DNA from: Pseudevernia furfuracea
Lineage: Eukaryota; Ascomycota; Lecanoromycetes; Lecanorales; Parmeliaceae
DNA length: 64,000 nt
Assembly: GCA_022315425.1 (NCBI GenBank)
Contig: JAIUPT010000036.1
Span: 682,001-746,000 of the forward strand
Direction of reading: 5' to 3'
The notes under the pieces: model-generated
Database searches by the model: none
What the model saw: the letters and a program-made list of their open reading frames with translations, nothing else
What the model was told of the DNA's origin: nothing
Program-made: the position numbers and the translations under genes
Shown: in pieces, positions 10,501 through 23,457 of the stretch
How positions within the stretch are numbered: the stretch's first letter is position 1
Layout: every line of letters starts with the position of its first letter

Positions 10501-13411
10501 GTCGCAAGTCTCGACTACAGCCAGGCAAGAAATCCTACAGCATCAGGACAAGCAATACTCTGGCGTTGACTACCGAGAAGTAGTTATTGACGACAGGACC
10601 TCTACCCCGTTGAACAACTTCTCAAGTATTGTTGATCTGCTACAATGGCGCGTAGCAAGGCAAGCAGAAGAATTGTCTTACTGCACTATCGACGGCCGCG
10701 GCAAAGAGGGTAAAGGCGTGAATTGGAAGAAGTTCGACCAAAAAGTTGCGGCGGTGGCTTTGTACCTTCAGAACAAGGCCAAGGTCAGGCCTGGAGATCA
10801 CCTCATTCTGATGTATACGCATTCGGAAGAATTCGTATACGCAGTTCATGCTTGCTTCTGTCTTGGAGCTGTGGCTATTCCCATGGCGCCGCTCGATCAG
10901 AATCGCTTGAACGAAGATGCGCCTGCATTCCTCCATATCATTGCCGACTTCCGCGTCAAGGCTGTCATTGTGAATGCAGAAGTCGATCATTTGTTGAAAC
11001 AAAAGATCGTCTCTCAGCATATCAAGCAGTCTGCACAGGTCCTGAAAGTTGGCGTACCTTCGTACTATAACACCGCAAAGCCACCAAAGCAATCAAGCGG
11101 ATGTCGAGATCTAGGCTTCACGGTGAAGCCTGCTTGGATACAACCTAATTATCCTGTTTTAATTTGGACCTATTGGACGCCTGATCAACGACGCATAGCG
11201 GTACAGCTTGGTCATGATACGATTATGGGTACCTGTAAGGTGCAAAAAGAGACTTGCCAGATGACTAGCTCGAGGCCCGTTCTTGGATGCGTGAGAAGTA
11301 CGATGGGACTGGGATTTGTTCATACCTGCTTGATGGGCGTCTTTGTTGGTACGTTGCTGGTCTAGCAAAATCTTGGCCTATGGCTGACATCTCTACAGGA
11401 GCACCTACTTACCTTGTTTCGCCTGTCGATTTTGCTGCTAATCCCATGTCTTTGTTCCTTACTTTATCAAGGTACAAGATAAAGGATACCTACGCCACTG
11501 GGCAAATGCTAGACCACGCGATGAACACCATGCCTGGTAAAGGCTTTGCACTTCATGAGCTGAAGAACATGATGATCTCAACCGAAGGCAGGCCAAGGGT
11601 AGACGTCTGTCAGTGATCACTAGCATCCACGTTGGTCTAGACCGCATGCTGACAATGCACAGTCCAGAAAGTCCGCCTACACTTCGCAGCCACAGGCCTG
11701 GATCGAACAGCCATAAACACCATCTACTCACATGTCCTCAATCCTATGGTCGCATCACGCTCATATATGTGCATCGAGCCCATAGAATTGTGGCTCGACA
11801 CACGAGCTCTCCGAAGAGGACTCATCTACCCCGTCGATCCTGACACTGATCCTTCTGCTCTTCTCATTCAAGACTCCGGGATGGTGCCTGTCAGCACTCA
11901 AATCGCGATCGTCAACCCTGAGACTTGCAGGCTTTGCCATATTGGCGAATACGGGGAGATTTGGGTGCAGTCTGAAGCCTGCGTGAAGTCTTTCTATGGA
12001 TCTAAAGATGCTTTTGACGCTGAAAGATTCAATGGTCGAACGGTCGACGGAGATCCCCATGTTACGTACGTAAGGACAGGCGATCTAGGTTTCCTACACA
12101 ACGTCGTCCGGCCAATTGGTCCCGGAGGCCAACAAGTGGAGATGCAAGTGTTGTTTGTCCTCGGCGGCATTGGTGAGACATTCGAGGTCAATGGCTTGAG
12201 CCATTTCCCCATGGACATCGAACATTCGATTGAGAAGTGTCATCGAAACATAGTGACCAATGGCTGGTAAGTTTGCATTAAGAGCTCATTTCCACGTCTG
12301 CGGGTAATGCTAATATTTGCTTTCTAGCGCGGTTTTCCAGGCTGGTGGCCTTGTTGTGGTCCTCGTCGAAGTTGTTCGAAAAGCATATCTCGCATCCATT
12401 GTCCCCGTCATCGTCAATGCTGTACTAAACGAGCATCAAGTCGTCGTTGACATTGTTGCATTCGTCACGAAAGGCGACTTCCCACGCTCGCGCCTCGGCG
12501 AGAAGCAGCGCGGCAAGATCCTTGCGAGCTGGGTCACCAGGAAATTGAGAACGATCGCACAATTTGGCATCCGAGATGCGGATGGTGCTGATAGCCAGAT
12601 CACTGAGGTCGCCGAGCCAAGGAGTACGCTGGGAAGTGTCGTCGGTGTGGGTAGCTCATTGAAGAATGTTAAGACTGTTGATTCATCACCAATGAACCAG
12701 GCGCAACAGCAAGCGCAGGGCTACGCTACCTTACCCACAGGCATCTCCGAGATGCCAGCAACTTACGAAAGCTCGATAGTCGAGTCCCCACCCCTTCCAC
12801 CAGCTGAAGAAGACAGAGACGACACGCCCACTGAACCCCGCAACAACAACCACTTTTCGTCCAGAACGGACGATGCAGACAATGACGACGAACCTTCCCT
12901 CCAAGCATACAACCCTCGGAACGAACCCCTTCCATCCCACAACGAGACAGGCCTACCATCTCCAGAACATTACCCCAACTACGCAGCCTACACCACCAAC
13001 CACGAGCCTGACCCTAATCTCGGTAATCCCGACAACCCCTCTTTCGATTTCGTCTCCGACGCCCCACCCCCTCCCGCCCGCTACGATTCCAAACCAACCC
13101 TTACCTCCCAACATGCCCGCGAGGCCGAAGGTGACCTATGGTCTCTCCCATCACAGCAACGGCACCCACAATCCCAATCTCGGAGCGCTTCCCGGCAGGA
13201 TTCGAGAACAAGACCGGGTGGACCGAGCCACACACCCTCTGCCAGCTCGTCGGACCACTACGATATCGGCGGTGATGACGATTGGCGGCAGGACGCCATT
13301 ATGCATATGAATCTGGCGCGGGATGGGAGCAAGAGAGATGCGCACGTCGGGGATAGGAGTGGTGGGCTCTACGGAGCTTATGATGGGAGTGGATATGGGC
13401 ATGCGATGTGA
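7544..13411 (+). CDS. CPS1: DIP2/Cps1-like protein with two AMP-binding domains
   Basis: Large adenylate-forming protein resembling Cochliobolus CPS1, a general virulence factor, and animal DIP2. Exons 7544-11348, 11399-11608, 11663-12266 and 12328-13411 sum to 1901 codons (1900 residues). ATG 7544 is chosen because a DMAP1-binding-type helix pair (LDVELEEGEITQKGYQKRR) follows at once; the frame also stays open upstream. Residues ~60-230 are low-complexity. The first acyl-adenylating domain begins near residue 252 and the second near 1024. Both have degenerate AMP-binding signatures, as DIP2-type proteins usually do. Residues ~1630-1900 are a Pro/Ser/Asp-rich disordered tail. The family is linked to lipid (diacylglycerol) metabolism in yeast and animals. 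It carries no carrier-protein domain, so it is not a peptide synthetase. Splice sites are all GT-AG and intron lengths are 50-61 bp. Confidence 0.92.
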
Positions 13412-13697
13412 GAGGCGAAAGAGTTTTTGAACGGGGATTCTACGAATTGTGCGTTCTTCTGGAACCTAGAATCGAAGGAAGATAACGGGAGGGAGCTGCG
13501 GCATGCGGCATGGCGTGAATGTTTCCTGAGAGGCACTCTGTCTTATGGTGGGAGGCCTCTTGACGATGTATCAATCAATGAGAGACGGCTGATGTTGAAA
13601 AAGCAATGTTTGTATAGTCATGACGGAGGCATTAGGATTCTGAGATCATGTTCCGGTGATCTGATGATCCATCATCCTCATCGATATCTACATATGA

Positions 13698-16209
13698 TTA
13701 CCTTCGCCTACCACCACCTTTGACCTTTTTCGCCTTTCCACCGCTGTCTTTTCCACCCTTGCCTTTCCTCCCCTCCTTTCCCTTACTCTTCCTGACACCA
13801 CCCCCCCTCTCATCTCCTTTCCCCTTCTTCCACACCCTCCCTTCTTTCCTCTCCCTCCTATCATCCAACATCTTCTTGTCCTTCCCACTCAGTTTCCCCA
13901 CCTTCTTTCTGCCCAGGCCCACAGCCCCGTTCAACTCAGCCTGCCCGCTCTTCTTCGCGATCTGCTTCTCCTTTTCACTTTCAAACCATGTCCGCTTGGG
14001 TCTTGATTTGATCTCCGATTCATGCTCCATGATGTTCTCTCCTTTGCGGAGATGCATTTCGGCGCCAGCGAGGGCTTTTTCTTCTTTTTCTTCCCCCAGT
14101 ATCGCTTCTACTTCGCCTTCTAGACCCTCGACTTTCTTCGCCCATTCATCCGCCAACCTAGCTTCAACAACTCGACTGACGATCTTCGCACCTTGTGCCT
14201 TTCCGCTCTTGACAGCCTGCTTGACGACCTTACGGTCCGGCTCCGCAGCAATGGTGCAAGACCTACCGGCTCGGCCGGCACGTGCTGTTCGACCGACTCG
14301 GTGCAGGTATATCTCGTGGGATTGAGGCGCTTCGTAGTTGATCACGGTGGAGATGTTGGAGATATCGAGGCCTCGGGAGGCGAGATCGGTGGCGAGGAGG
14401 TGGGTGCACTGGGACGAGCGGAAGGAGGCGAGGGCGGAGATACGCTAACACTTGGTGTCAGCCAGGACTTGAGAAGTATGGATGAGAAAGTAGGCTTACC
14501 TGCTCTTGTGACATACTACCGTGGAGTTCAGCAGCTTTGATGCCACAGAGACCGAATATGATTCGAACTCTATGGGCTTCCTTTTTCTGGCGAAAGAAGA
14601 TTATGGCTCGGTCTGTGTATATTTTTTGACATAGATACATCAGGTAGCCTAGTCTTTTACCTTCTCTCCCTGGACGGAGGCGAACAAATTCTTGTACGAG
14701 GGTTCCCACAGTCTGCTTTCTCGCATCCACCATCAGTCGTACTGGTCTGTTCAAACCCACCCGGATGAGCTTGTCGACAGTGTCTGTCATGGTAGCCGAG
14801 AAAAGCATAGTCTGTCTGGACTTGGGTATTGTGGTCAATATCTCATTCAGCTCATCCGCGAACCCATCTTCTAGCATTCGATCTGCTTCATCCAGCACCA
14901 GAATTTCGAGCGTATCCACAGTAAAGCTGGCCGAATTCCGCATATGGTCGATGAAGCGTCCAGGGGTAGCAATAATGACATCGGGCCTAGTTCTTAGCAC
15001 ACTTTCCTGTTCCCGCAGGCTGAAGCCTCCAACAAGCTGGCAAAAAGTGACGTCTGTGAAACTGGCAAGTTTCCTCGCTACATTAAAGCATTGCACCGCC
15101 AACTCTCTCGTTGGCATTAGGATAGCAACACGACTTGTGGCTACTTTCTTCGGCCGGTACAGGAGTCTTTCTAGGATGGGTATGATAAAAGCTGCTGTTT
15201 TACCAGAACCCGTTACCGCGCCACCGACAACATCCTTCCCTTCGAGGGCAATTGGTATCGTTTTCGTCTGGATTGGTGTGGGTTCTAAGAAGCCAACTGC
15301 TGCTAGGCCCCGCAGGATCGGCCTTGAAAGGGACATGCTTTGGAACGAGCCCGAAGCAATGCCTTTGGTCTTGGCTTTACTGTTTTTCTCTTCAGGTGCG
15401 AAAAAAGCTTCTCGTCGGGCTTGTTCCTCCAGATCATCGATCTCTTCAGGGGAAGATGCCCGTTCGATGTCGTCCGGATGGGGTACGGGGTCCGCAACGG
15501 ACTCATCATCAAGACTGGCCGCTGAATCTTGATCTTCATGTCTGTCACCCTCGCTGCCCTCCTCTTCGCTAGCTGGAGCCCCCATACCAAAAGCATCTTC
15601 TGCCAACGTCTCATCGTCTTCCTCGTCCTGTGCGTCGAATTCTCCATCTTCAGAATCTACATCGTTCTCGTTTTCGGCTCCGATATCTCCCTCCTCATCA
15701 CTCATAGGGACGGCTGTCCCAGTCTGCCCCTTCGTGACTCCTTTCTTTCTTCGTGCAATAAGCTCATCGATATCCACTCCCTTCTTATCGCCACGCACTT
15801 CAGGCGCCGTACTACTGCCATTCAAGCCCCAATCATCAAAGCTCTCTGTAACCCCCATATCTACATCCCCAACCTGGAACTCGAAGTCCGAATTCATCGC
15901 CCCATCGTCCTCGCCGTGCGCAGTCCATGTTTGGTCATCTTCGTCTGGCTCTGCAGTCCCATTTCCGAAGAGTGCGATTTCCAATTTTCGTCTCTTGTTC
16001 TTCCCTTCACTATTATTTCCTGCATTAGTACCATCGATGGGAATCCGGCCTTCGTCAAGATCGAGCTTTCGTTTATTGGCATTGAGGGCGGAATTTTGGG
16101 GAGCTTGGAGAATGGATTCTTCGTCTTCTTCCTCTCCAACCAAGTGGGATTGATCATCGTCAATTGTTCGAATGAAGTCATCGTCTGACTCTGTCATCCA
16201 AGGAGCCAT
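13698..16209 (-). CDS. DRS1: ATP-dependent RNA helicase Drs1 (DDX27)
   Basis: Nucleolar DEAD-box helicase needed for 60S ribosomal subunit assembly. Two exons, 16209-14500 and 14444-13698, separated by a 55-bp phase-0 intron, give 818 residues. The nearest ATG is at 16209; the frame extends a few codons upstream but without another ATG. An acidic N-terminus (~290 residues, many Asp/Glu runs) leads into the Q motif (FLEPTPIQ), Walker A AVTGSGKT, PTRELA, TPGR, DEAD in VLDEADRML, SAT in LFSATMTD and the C-terminal motif HRVGRTARAGR. The last ~150 residues are highly basic (KGK/RKGR repeats), as in Drs1 homologues, and make the plus strand there pyrimidine-rich. The gene is convergent with the Cps1-like gene (286 bp between stops). 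Confidence 0.95.
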
Positions 16210-18003
16210 GTCAGTATACACTACGAATTCTTAAAACTTGAATAGGAACCTGCTAACTTTTTGAATGTTACTTGGGAAAGACCGAGGTTCAGCCATCAGC
16301 CCTACACGTTTCGTGGCAGCTGCCGCATGCCAAGAAAAGGGTCCAGAAGTCGGATACCGCCCGCCTAAAGGGTTGCCTAGACAATGCGCTTAGAACTGCG
16401 TCGGAATTGCCCCTGGCCCAAGCCCAACTTGGGGTCTGAGGACCCTAAAACATTTGGCATATACTCCCTTCAAAGAAGGTTCTAGGGTTCCCCACTGCGG
16501 GGTCATCTTCCGAAACTAGGGTTAGGGCTGTGCTAGCGCATGTTCAGGACTTTGCGTGCCGACCTCCGTACTCCTCTTACACATCCCTCAGCGCTGGATT
16601 GACACCTCTACCTGGTGCTGGGGACCAGTAATTCTCTACGGAGAATGAAGCCAAGATCAATCCCACCTAATTCACCACGCCTTTCTCAGTATGTCGACAA
16701 TCCTATCGCTATCAGTTGAACGGTCTTTTCGTCACTTCGACACGTCGTACTAGAATACGACAAATCGAATCGAGTTCTCTGCGCCTCTATCTAGCTATCT
16801 CTCTCGAAAAACATCGTCGCCTAAATCACTAGTGGATTAAATTGGGATCACGACGAGACGGGTACTCAGATACAGGACCGGGGAGCTTCTCGAATAAAGC
16901 GACACTAACTAGCTTATTTCGCGTCTTTTCTTGAGTCAAATGATCAGTCTAATTGGGATTTACTGACTCAGAGTCTCTGATTCTTTGAATATCTGAGTCT
17001 TTTGAGGCAGTCTTGATATTAGATGATTGAGGAGCGATGGATCTCGAAGTGCGAAATGAATTTATCCCTCTTTCCCCTTCGTGATTAGACTGTATTGTTA
17101 TAATACTTAAGCCGAAACTTCTCGAGCAGAAGCAAGGCGAGGGTATTTGAGGGTTATACTCTCGAAGGTGATTCCCCCCCTATTTCTTGAGCGCTGAACG
17201 ACGTCGGGGCGATCGAAATTTGAGAACAAAAGAGGCTTGTTCTAACTACTCTATGGGCGGTGAAGCTGGATAGGAATTTCAGGATCACGACGTGGCCTCG
17301 ATGATTGAATCATTCAGTGTGTAGCAGGCATTTAGCGAGGCTCCCCTCCCTCCTCTCGTAAAACAATAAAAACAACTTCAACCCCAACTCCTCTTACACA
17401 TCGATCACCAAGTCTTTTTGCTCTATTCGTATGGTCATGTGATTAAGTAGAATCAATACTCAAGAGTGCCAATTTTTCTAGTGTTGTCAAACCAGCAAGA
17501 CTGGCAGCTGGCCTTATTACTCAAGTCAAGTCCTGTAGCTTTTTCAAAGCCTCAGAGGTGATTGAGGTCTATTGTCTGATCTGTTCCTTTGGTCTCTTTG
17601 ATTGGAGAAGGTCTATTTTGCTTATCTGATGCTGGCATACAAGAAGAATGGGATTGAATGATGTCTCGAAATCTCTGTCCAAGTCTTGGTTGGATGACTC
17701 TGCTAAACGCAAGAGCTTTTGTGAGATCCATTGTCACGGATATAGTGCCAGAGATTCCTACACCATCCAAATCACCGTGAGGCCGGTTGAGTTAGAAAAG
17801 CTCTCGTCCATGAAATCATTCCCTCGTTCTGTTACAAATGGCTTCAAGGTAGACACAGGGATTCCCAGAATCCTCACGTGAAGTCGTCCGTCCCCTGATA
17901 TCTCTCTCAAAGTCGTGCGCTCGTGTTCAGCACGAGTTGGCACATATTCACCCTGGTCAAAGGTTAACGAACTTTCTTCTTTCAAGAAACATCTGGGCAT
18001 GAC
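16210..18003. other. Long intergenic region, no confident gene
   Basis: About 1.8 kb between the Drs1 start and the GNAT gene stop. From 16.2 to 17.5 kb no reading frame worth reporting is open. At 18000-17552 (minus) two overlapping short frames (80 and 72 codons) could be parts of a small spliced gene or 3' UTR of the GNAT gene; neither resembles a family I recognise. Confidence 0.5.
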
Positions 18004-21000
18004 CTACAGCTTGTCCTTCTTGAAGCCAACATGTTGCAGCGTGCCTGCATGCTGGAACTCGAACTTGGCCAACCACTGCTTGCGCCAAGCGATAGTATCC
18101 TCTTTGTCGTCGTGATAGAGGATGTTGATCATGATTGCCTTTGCTTGACGACTGCCCCCCCCAACCCAATGACAGATGTCATTGTGAGGTAGGAAAGGAG
18201 CACACCCGAGGAGATTATAATCCGGACTCAATGCGCCAAGAATTCGGTCCAACAACGTCCGTCCAATGCCCTGGCGGTAGAAGTTTGAATGAACCATGAG
18301 CTCAAGTTCAACGCTGCTGTGGTACATCGTGATTTTGCTCCCAAAGTTGGCAGCGACGGCGAAGCCGACGACGTTCTCTTGCTTTCTTCGAATGATATCT
18401 CCCTGGTTACGACGAGACTTTTCTCCCATATGGATAGCAACGATAAAGGGGTTCCTCTCATCTTGAGCCTCTTGTAGACGATTGCGCCTATTAAAATCGA
18501 GGTTAGTATTGCTTATTCAAGGTTAAACGACGAGCATTTAGACAGTTCATATCAAAAGCCTCTTGCTTTCGAACTAGGTCTTGCAACCCAAGAGGTAGTC
18601 CGGAGTAGGTGAAAAATTCGCTCAGAAATATACATACCAGTACAACTCATCGACGGGGTATAGATGGAGCACAAAGCTTGTCTCAGACACGTAGTAATTG
18701 TAAATGTTCATGATTTGGCCCATGTCTCTGAATTCAGCAGTGCGAAGGTATACGTTGGCGGCAGGAGCATACGGGTTGGGCGGGATGACTCTTGTCCTGT
18801 CAGCTTCTATGAGGGCACGTCGGAGGGCACGTTTTTCCTCCCTTGTCATGCCCTCTATACCGGAAGGGAGAGTCTTTGGTTTGGCGGCATTCTTGACCTC
18901 GTACACTTTCATAGCCTCTGCAGCGTTTTGGTGGCGACGTGCTTTAGTAAAGTCGTCATTGCAGGGATGAGTTTCATGGTCTATTTTGTCAATGGGACTT
19001 AGAACGTCCACGTCGCCTCCAGCCAAGCCCTCTCCAGTTTGAAAATTAGCGCTTGCCGTGTTGACGATCACACGATTTTTCTCTTCCGGATCTGCAGCCT
19101 GTTCTTTCCTCCATGCTTCAATGACCGAGAGGCGCTCTTGGCTTTGAGGATTGAAGGGCCGACGGCGATCCCACTCGTCACCTACAGGTGGCGGATGCAT
19201 CTTACCATCCCAGTCAGCTAATTCTGAAATGTAATCGACTAACTCAAATTCTCTTGCTGGCTTTTTGCCTTTCTTATCTGAAGACTCCGCACCATTCGGA
19301 ACAGCACCGTTTTTTGGTGAAGGCACCGAGTTGGCATTCTTTCGCTTACTAGAGAATTTCTGGAGCGCGCTAGCACAAGGTCTAACTGTGTGGTCATTTG
19401 ATCTCGGATTCGTGTTAGGATTGCGATCCCCATGTTGATCGGCTTGAGGTTTCGCGCCTTTGTCGGTGACTCCGGAATCTGGTTTAGCTGCAGATGCCTT
19501 CAATCTCGAAGATGAAGCCCTAACATGGGGTGGGACGTAGATAACTTGCTCGTTGGTCTCTTGAAATTTGCTATCGGTGGGCTTAGCTACTGAAAACGCG
19601 CCAGAAGTTTCTGCATGTAGACCCGCAACAATCTCTTCGTCTATATCGAGGACCGGTTGAGTTGCAGCGATCTCCTCGTCCATGTCAATCGTTGGTCGGT
19701 AGGTTTTATCTTTCTGTCGAGACGTCGGCGATGGAGTAGGGACTGAATGAGGACCGATAGTCTCTCGTGTCTTGGCCGCAGATAGACCCTGAGGGTGAGA
19801 CGCAATCTGGTTAACCTGCATAGGAGAGATTCTGTGCTTTCCAGACTTGACGTCTTCGTCATGAGCGATTGCCTTTTTGGCAGTAGTGGTGAGAGCACTA
19901 GCCGAACTTCTTAGGTGAGGTGGGAGAGGCTTATTGTTGTTGTTCGGTTCAGAACGAGCAGATTGCACTCTGAGGTGCGGAGGCGCTGCACCACTTTGTT
20001 TCCCTGACGGAGTGCGCACTTGGTCGATCTGCGCTTGCGAAGTAACGGCAGCTGAGGCATTGCTAGTCTCTTTTGCCTTGAGTGCTTTGGCTTGTGATAT
20101 GTCTTGAGTAGGGGAAGAAATTCTCAACTCGTCGCTCTTCAGCTGAACTTCAGATGAGGCCTGCATGGTCGCTGCGAGCACCTCTTCTTGGATTGCTTTC
20201 ACCTGTGCGGCTTCTTCGGCATCGAGTCGCCTATCGTATTGTAGCTGCTGGAATTGGTGGTGCAAAGAGTCGGCAGTACGGCCATCTTCCTGAGAAGCAA
20301 CACAGGCTGTAGCTTGAACTTCGTGTTTTCCGAGAGTTGCCAAGCGTGATGACCCGTTCATCTTATGAGGTTTCTGCGCCTCTGAAGTGGATCCGGCTGC
20401 TTGTGGCTTGGGCTCGAGCTTGATCTGTTGTTGATTGAAAGAAGGGGATGTGGTTTCGCGCTGGGCCTTATGCTCTGGCTTTGGAAAACAGTAGCTCGGC
20501 AACTTTATCGTGGCTGGTCTATCGATGTTTGCTGCAGCACTGTTCCACTTAGTGGGCGGAGCCTCAGGTGGACTTGCAATTGACCAGCATGAGGGTTTCC
20601 GCTCAGTGATGATTTGTACAGATGAAGTCTCACTCTCAACAGGCTTAGAGACACTACCGAAATTCGCGGAATCAAGCTCTGGACGAGATGCGTCAATCAT
20701 CGCTACTTGAGAGTCAATGAATGGTTGATGATCGGAGTTCTTACCTTTGAGCTGAGATCGCAGGTGAGGGGCAAGAAGCTCAGTTGATCTTGGAGTCATT
20801 GTTAACGCCAGCTTGTTGGCTGTCACAGGAGGTTTGGGATGATTGTCGATGGCGGTCAGATTCTCCGCATTGTCACCTCCTCGGGTGGTTGAAGGGTCCC
20901 CAGGTCCGAGCTTCTCCTTGTTCTTGCTCACTTCATCTGGCTGGAAGCCACGATGGCGTCGACTAGAACCTACACTTGGGGTGCGCTGGCTTTGGAAGCC

Positions 21001-21164
21001 TGATACGGTGGCGTCAGGAAGCGATTGGTTGTTAGAAGGTCTTCGGTTATCTCTGCCTGTATAGTTGATCAGTAATAGTTGTATTAGATGTCGGTTGGGA
21101 GGATGAGCCGAAAATTACCTCGATGAGAGCCGCCATGACCACGAGCTGAGACTGCGGTACTCAT
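18004..21164 (-). CDS. GNAT acetyltransferase with long disordered N-terminus
   Basis: Exons 21164-21119, 21056-18638 and 18487-18004 give 982 residues; the 46-base first exon starts at the ATG in a good fungal context. Residues 1-~740 are Ser/Pro/Lys/Gln-rich and repeat short PPHLR-type motifs (APHLRS, PPHLRV, PPHLRS, PPHVRA), which suggest binding sites for partner proteins. The last ~220 residues form a GCN5-related N-acetyltransferase domain: a β1 strand near VYLRTAEFRDM, a MVHSNFYRQGIGRTLLDRIL segment with the acetyl-CoA loop RQGIGR, and a C-terminal strand ending GTLQHVGFKKDKL. The substrate is unknown. The 149-bp second intron splits the acetyltransferase domain. Confidence 0.85.
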
Positions 21165-21475
21165 AGTGCCTGGAAATTTAATGTTCTTTAATTGTGCCCA
21201 TATATCTGTAGAATGGATAATTTTCTTTGGGGAGTGGTTAAGACGAATATGGTTGTTATTGTGGGTGACGGTGAAAGAAGAAGGTTGTGGAGGTTAGGCC
21301 GTACACAAGTTCAGACGCGTATGCCAAGACTTCACCGAAAGTTCACTTTTATTCACATCGCGAATCATGTCACGCCCTCAAGATTGTCCTCAAAAATTCT
21401 CTACTTGCACCAGGGTTCTTATCTTGCTTAACTTTAGCCTCATCCTCGCGGTTTGCCTTGCTCCTTGCGCCGCTT
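21165..21475. other. Short intergenic region
   Basis: 5' flank of the GNAT gene and 3' flank of the next minus-strand gene. Nothing else is seen. Confidence 0.5.
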
Positions 21476-22362
21476 TCAAGGACGGGGAGTACAGCAGACT
21501 TTGAAATTGCCAACGACTGGTTGGAGAAGAAATCCGAAGGTTGAGCTTTCAGGCATAGAGTCTTCTTTGTACCTGCCAGCAGATATGCACCTCTCTATCG
21601 AGCATGGCCTCCGGACAACAGCGATGCCTGACACTATATTTGCCCGCTCGTAGTCAGCATGCGGGGCAGCCTTCTTCATCGAAAGGGCGTCCGAGCTCTG
21701 CAATGTTGCATGCGTTCCCGTTGCTTGTATTTTTGTGCCACTGGGAGAATTTTGTTTTGCTACTGTAGGGACAGCGGGCGGAGGCCTTGAGGATAAGGTT
21801 GGTACATTGACAGTGGTGCTGAAGGTACCCGTGGCCGTAGACTGCAAGGGATTGGTATAACGATCTCGATTCAATCTCTGGCTCTTGGTCGGTTGTTTGC
21901 GCTTTGGTCTTGGTCTCTCGTTCCTGGATCTATGAGTGGCGCCCTGTGGCCTGTTGGTATACTCAAACACGAGCGATCTTGGTAGCTATTCCTTCGTCCT
22001 AGACGTCCGCGTCTTTGCGGACTCAATTTGCTGTTTTCGGTTTCCGGAATGGAGTTGCGAGGATTGCTGGCAGGCTTTGGCAACTTGTCACTCTCCAGTT
22101 CCACATTGCTGTCTTTTTGCCTTTCTGACTCAGCGAAGCCTTCCGAAGAGTGCATGTCTCCCCTAGAAACTGCAAAACGGTCCTCAGCCAAACTTACGAT
22201 ATCTTGAGAAGACGTACAATAACCGGTCAATGCTTCGATATCGTCTATCTGGTCTCGCAGGCTGAGCGTTGCTGCTGCTGCTGCTGCTGCTGCTGAAAGC
22301 ACTGCTGCCGACTCATTCTCTGCAGTATCGCATATGACAGTCTCTTCCTTCAACGACAGCAT
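21476..22362 (-). CDS. Hypothetical basic, low-complexity protein
   Basis: Not recognised. ATG at 22362 opens a frame that encodes an eight-residue Ala run (from a GCT repeat), an acidic part and then an Arg/Lys-rich part. That frame stops being plausible near 21970. If a 41-bp GT-AG intron (21930-21970) is removed, exons 22362-21971 and 21929-21476 join in phase 2 to give 281 residues, with the second exon continuing the basic, Ser/Thr/Pro-rich character (RSRNERPRPKRKQ). The intron is shorter than its neighbours, so a one-base shift or another model is possible. It is divergent from Arl2 with 274 bp between starts. Confidence 0.4.
22271..22295. repeat. (GCT)8 trinucleotide repeat
   Basis: Eight perfect GCT units. 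On the minus strand it is read as a polyalanine run inside the hypothetical protein above. Likely polymorphic in length. Confidence 0.85.
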
Positions 22363-22636
22363 ACTAGCAGATTGAGCGCGAGATCCAGAAAGAAATTGCC
22401 GCTATGTGTCAGGTGTTAAGCAATGAACTATGCGAGTAACACCGGAAATACCCAAGGAGGGGAAGATACATATTTGGAAAAAATTGCTATGTGGGGTCGT
22501 GATATCAAATTAAGTAACCATGACACTGGTGGGAGAGCAAGCGAAGTGGTTGAAAACCACTTCCCATCTCTAAAATTCCTCGAAACCGTCAAAAGCAAGT
22601 CTCGAATTCCATTGGAGCAGCAATTTTAGTGGCACA

Positions 22637-23457
22637 ATGCTTTCGATTTTGCGCAAAGCTAGATTAAAGGATAAAGAGATGAGGATTCTAATGCTGTAAG
22701 TGGACTGACATAGAATATTGATGGGCTTTGCTGATGCTACATAAGAGGGTTGGACAATGCCGGGAAAACCACAATTGTCAAGCGATTAATGAATGAAGAC
22801 GTGAACACAGTCAGTCCAACACTTGGGTTCATCATAAAGACTATTGAGTATAAGGGGTGAGTGAAGCCATAATAACGTCGGGAAAAGTGCATGCATTGAC
22901 TATATGAGTAGGTACCGACTCAATATTTGTATGAGTATCTCGTCTTGTCCTTGGGCTACGGACGTCTGATTGTTTTCACGCGGATTAGGGGATGTAGGTG
23001 GCCAGAAGACACTGCGCACTTATTGGCGAAACTACTTCGAAAAGACAGACGCCTTGATCTGGGTGGTTGATGCAACGGACCGGCTACGGATCACTGACTG
23101 CAGACAAGAGCTTGGATCTCTGTTGTTGGAGGAGGTAGATTCGCTGCTCAACTGATGAACAAGGTACCTTATACTGATTAGCGAGTAGCGACTCATGGGG
23201 GCAAGTCTACTCGTCTTCGTCAACAAGACCGATGTGGGTGGCTGTATGATTGATGACGAGATACGCAAGGTAAGAGACTAGTACTCTTACCATACTGTCG
23301 GCAGGAGGGAAATTGATATCTCCAGGGACTGCAACTCGATGCGATCAAGACACATAAGTGGACCATCCTCCGATGCAGCGCAATCACGGGCGAGCATCTG
23401 CAAGAAGGCTTGGCATGGGTGGTACAGGACGCAAAAGACAGACTGTTCTTGTACTGA
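22637..23457 (+). CDS. ARL2: ADP-ribosylation factor-like GTPase Arl2
   Basis: Small GTPase acting with tubulin-folding cofactors in β-tubulin biogenesis. Six exons: 22637-22695, 22746-22856, 22912-22928, 22989-23134, 23189-23269 and 23326-23457, giving 181 residues, the family length. Motifs: GLDNAGKTT P-loop, switch I Thr in SPTLGF, WDVGGQKTLR (switch II), NKTD guanine-specificity loop, CSA-type G5 loop in RCSAITG, and the C-terminus AWVVQDAKDRLFLY. No Gly at position 2 (MLSILRK), like Arl2 of other species. The third exon is only 17 bases and encodes part of YRLNIW; without it WDVGG cannot be read in frame. Multiple phase checks support the model. Confidence 0.95.

Noticed and set aside
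13720..14325. Long plus-strand open frame, Pro/Phe/Ser-rich
   Set aside because: Antisense of the basic Lys/Gly-rich C-terminus of Drs1; composition explains it.
14765..16188. Long plus-strand open frames opposite Drs1
   Set aside because: Antisense frames of a strongly conserved helicase, with no family resemblance.
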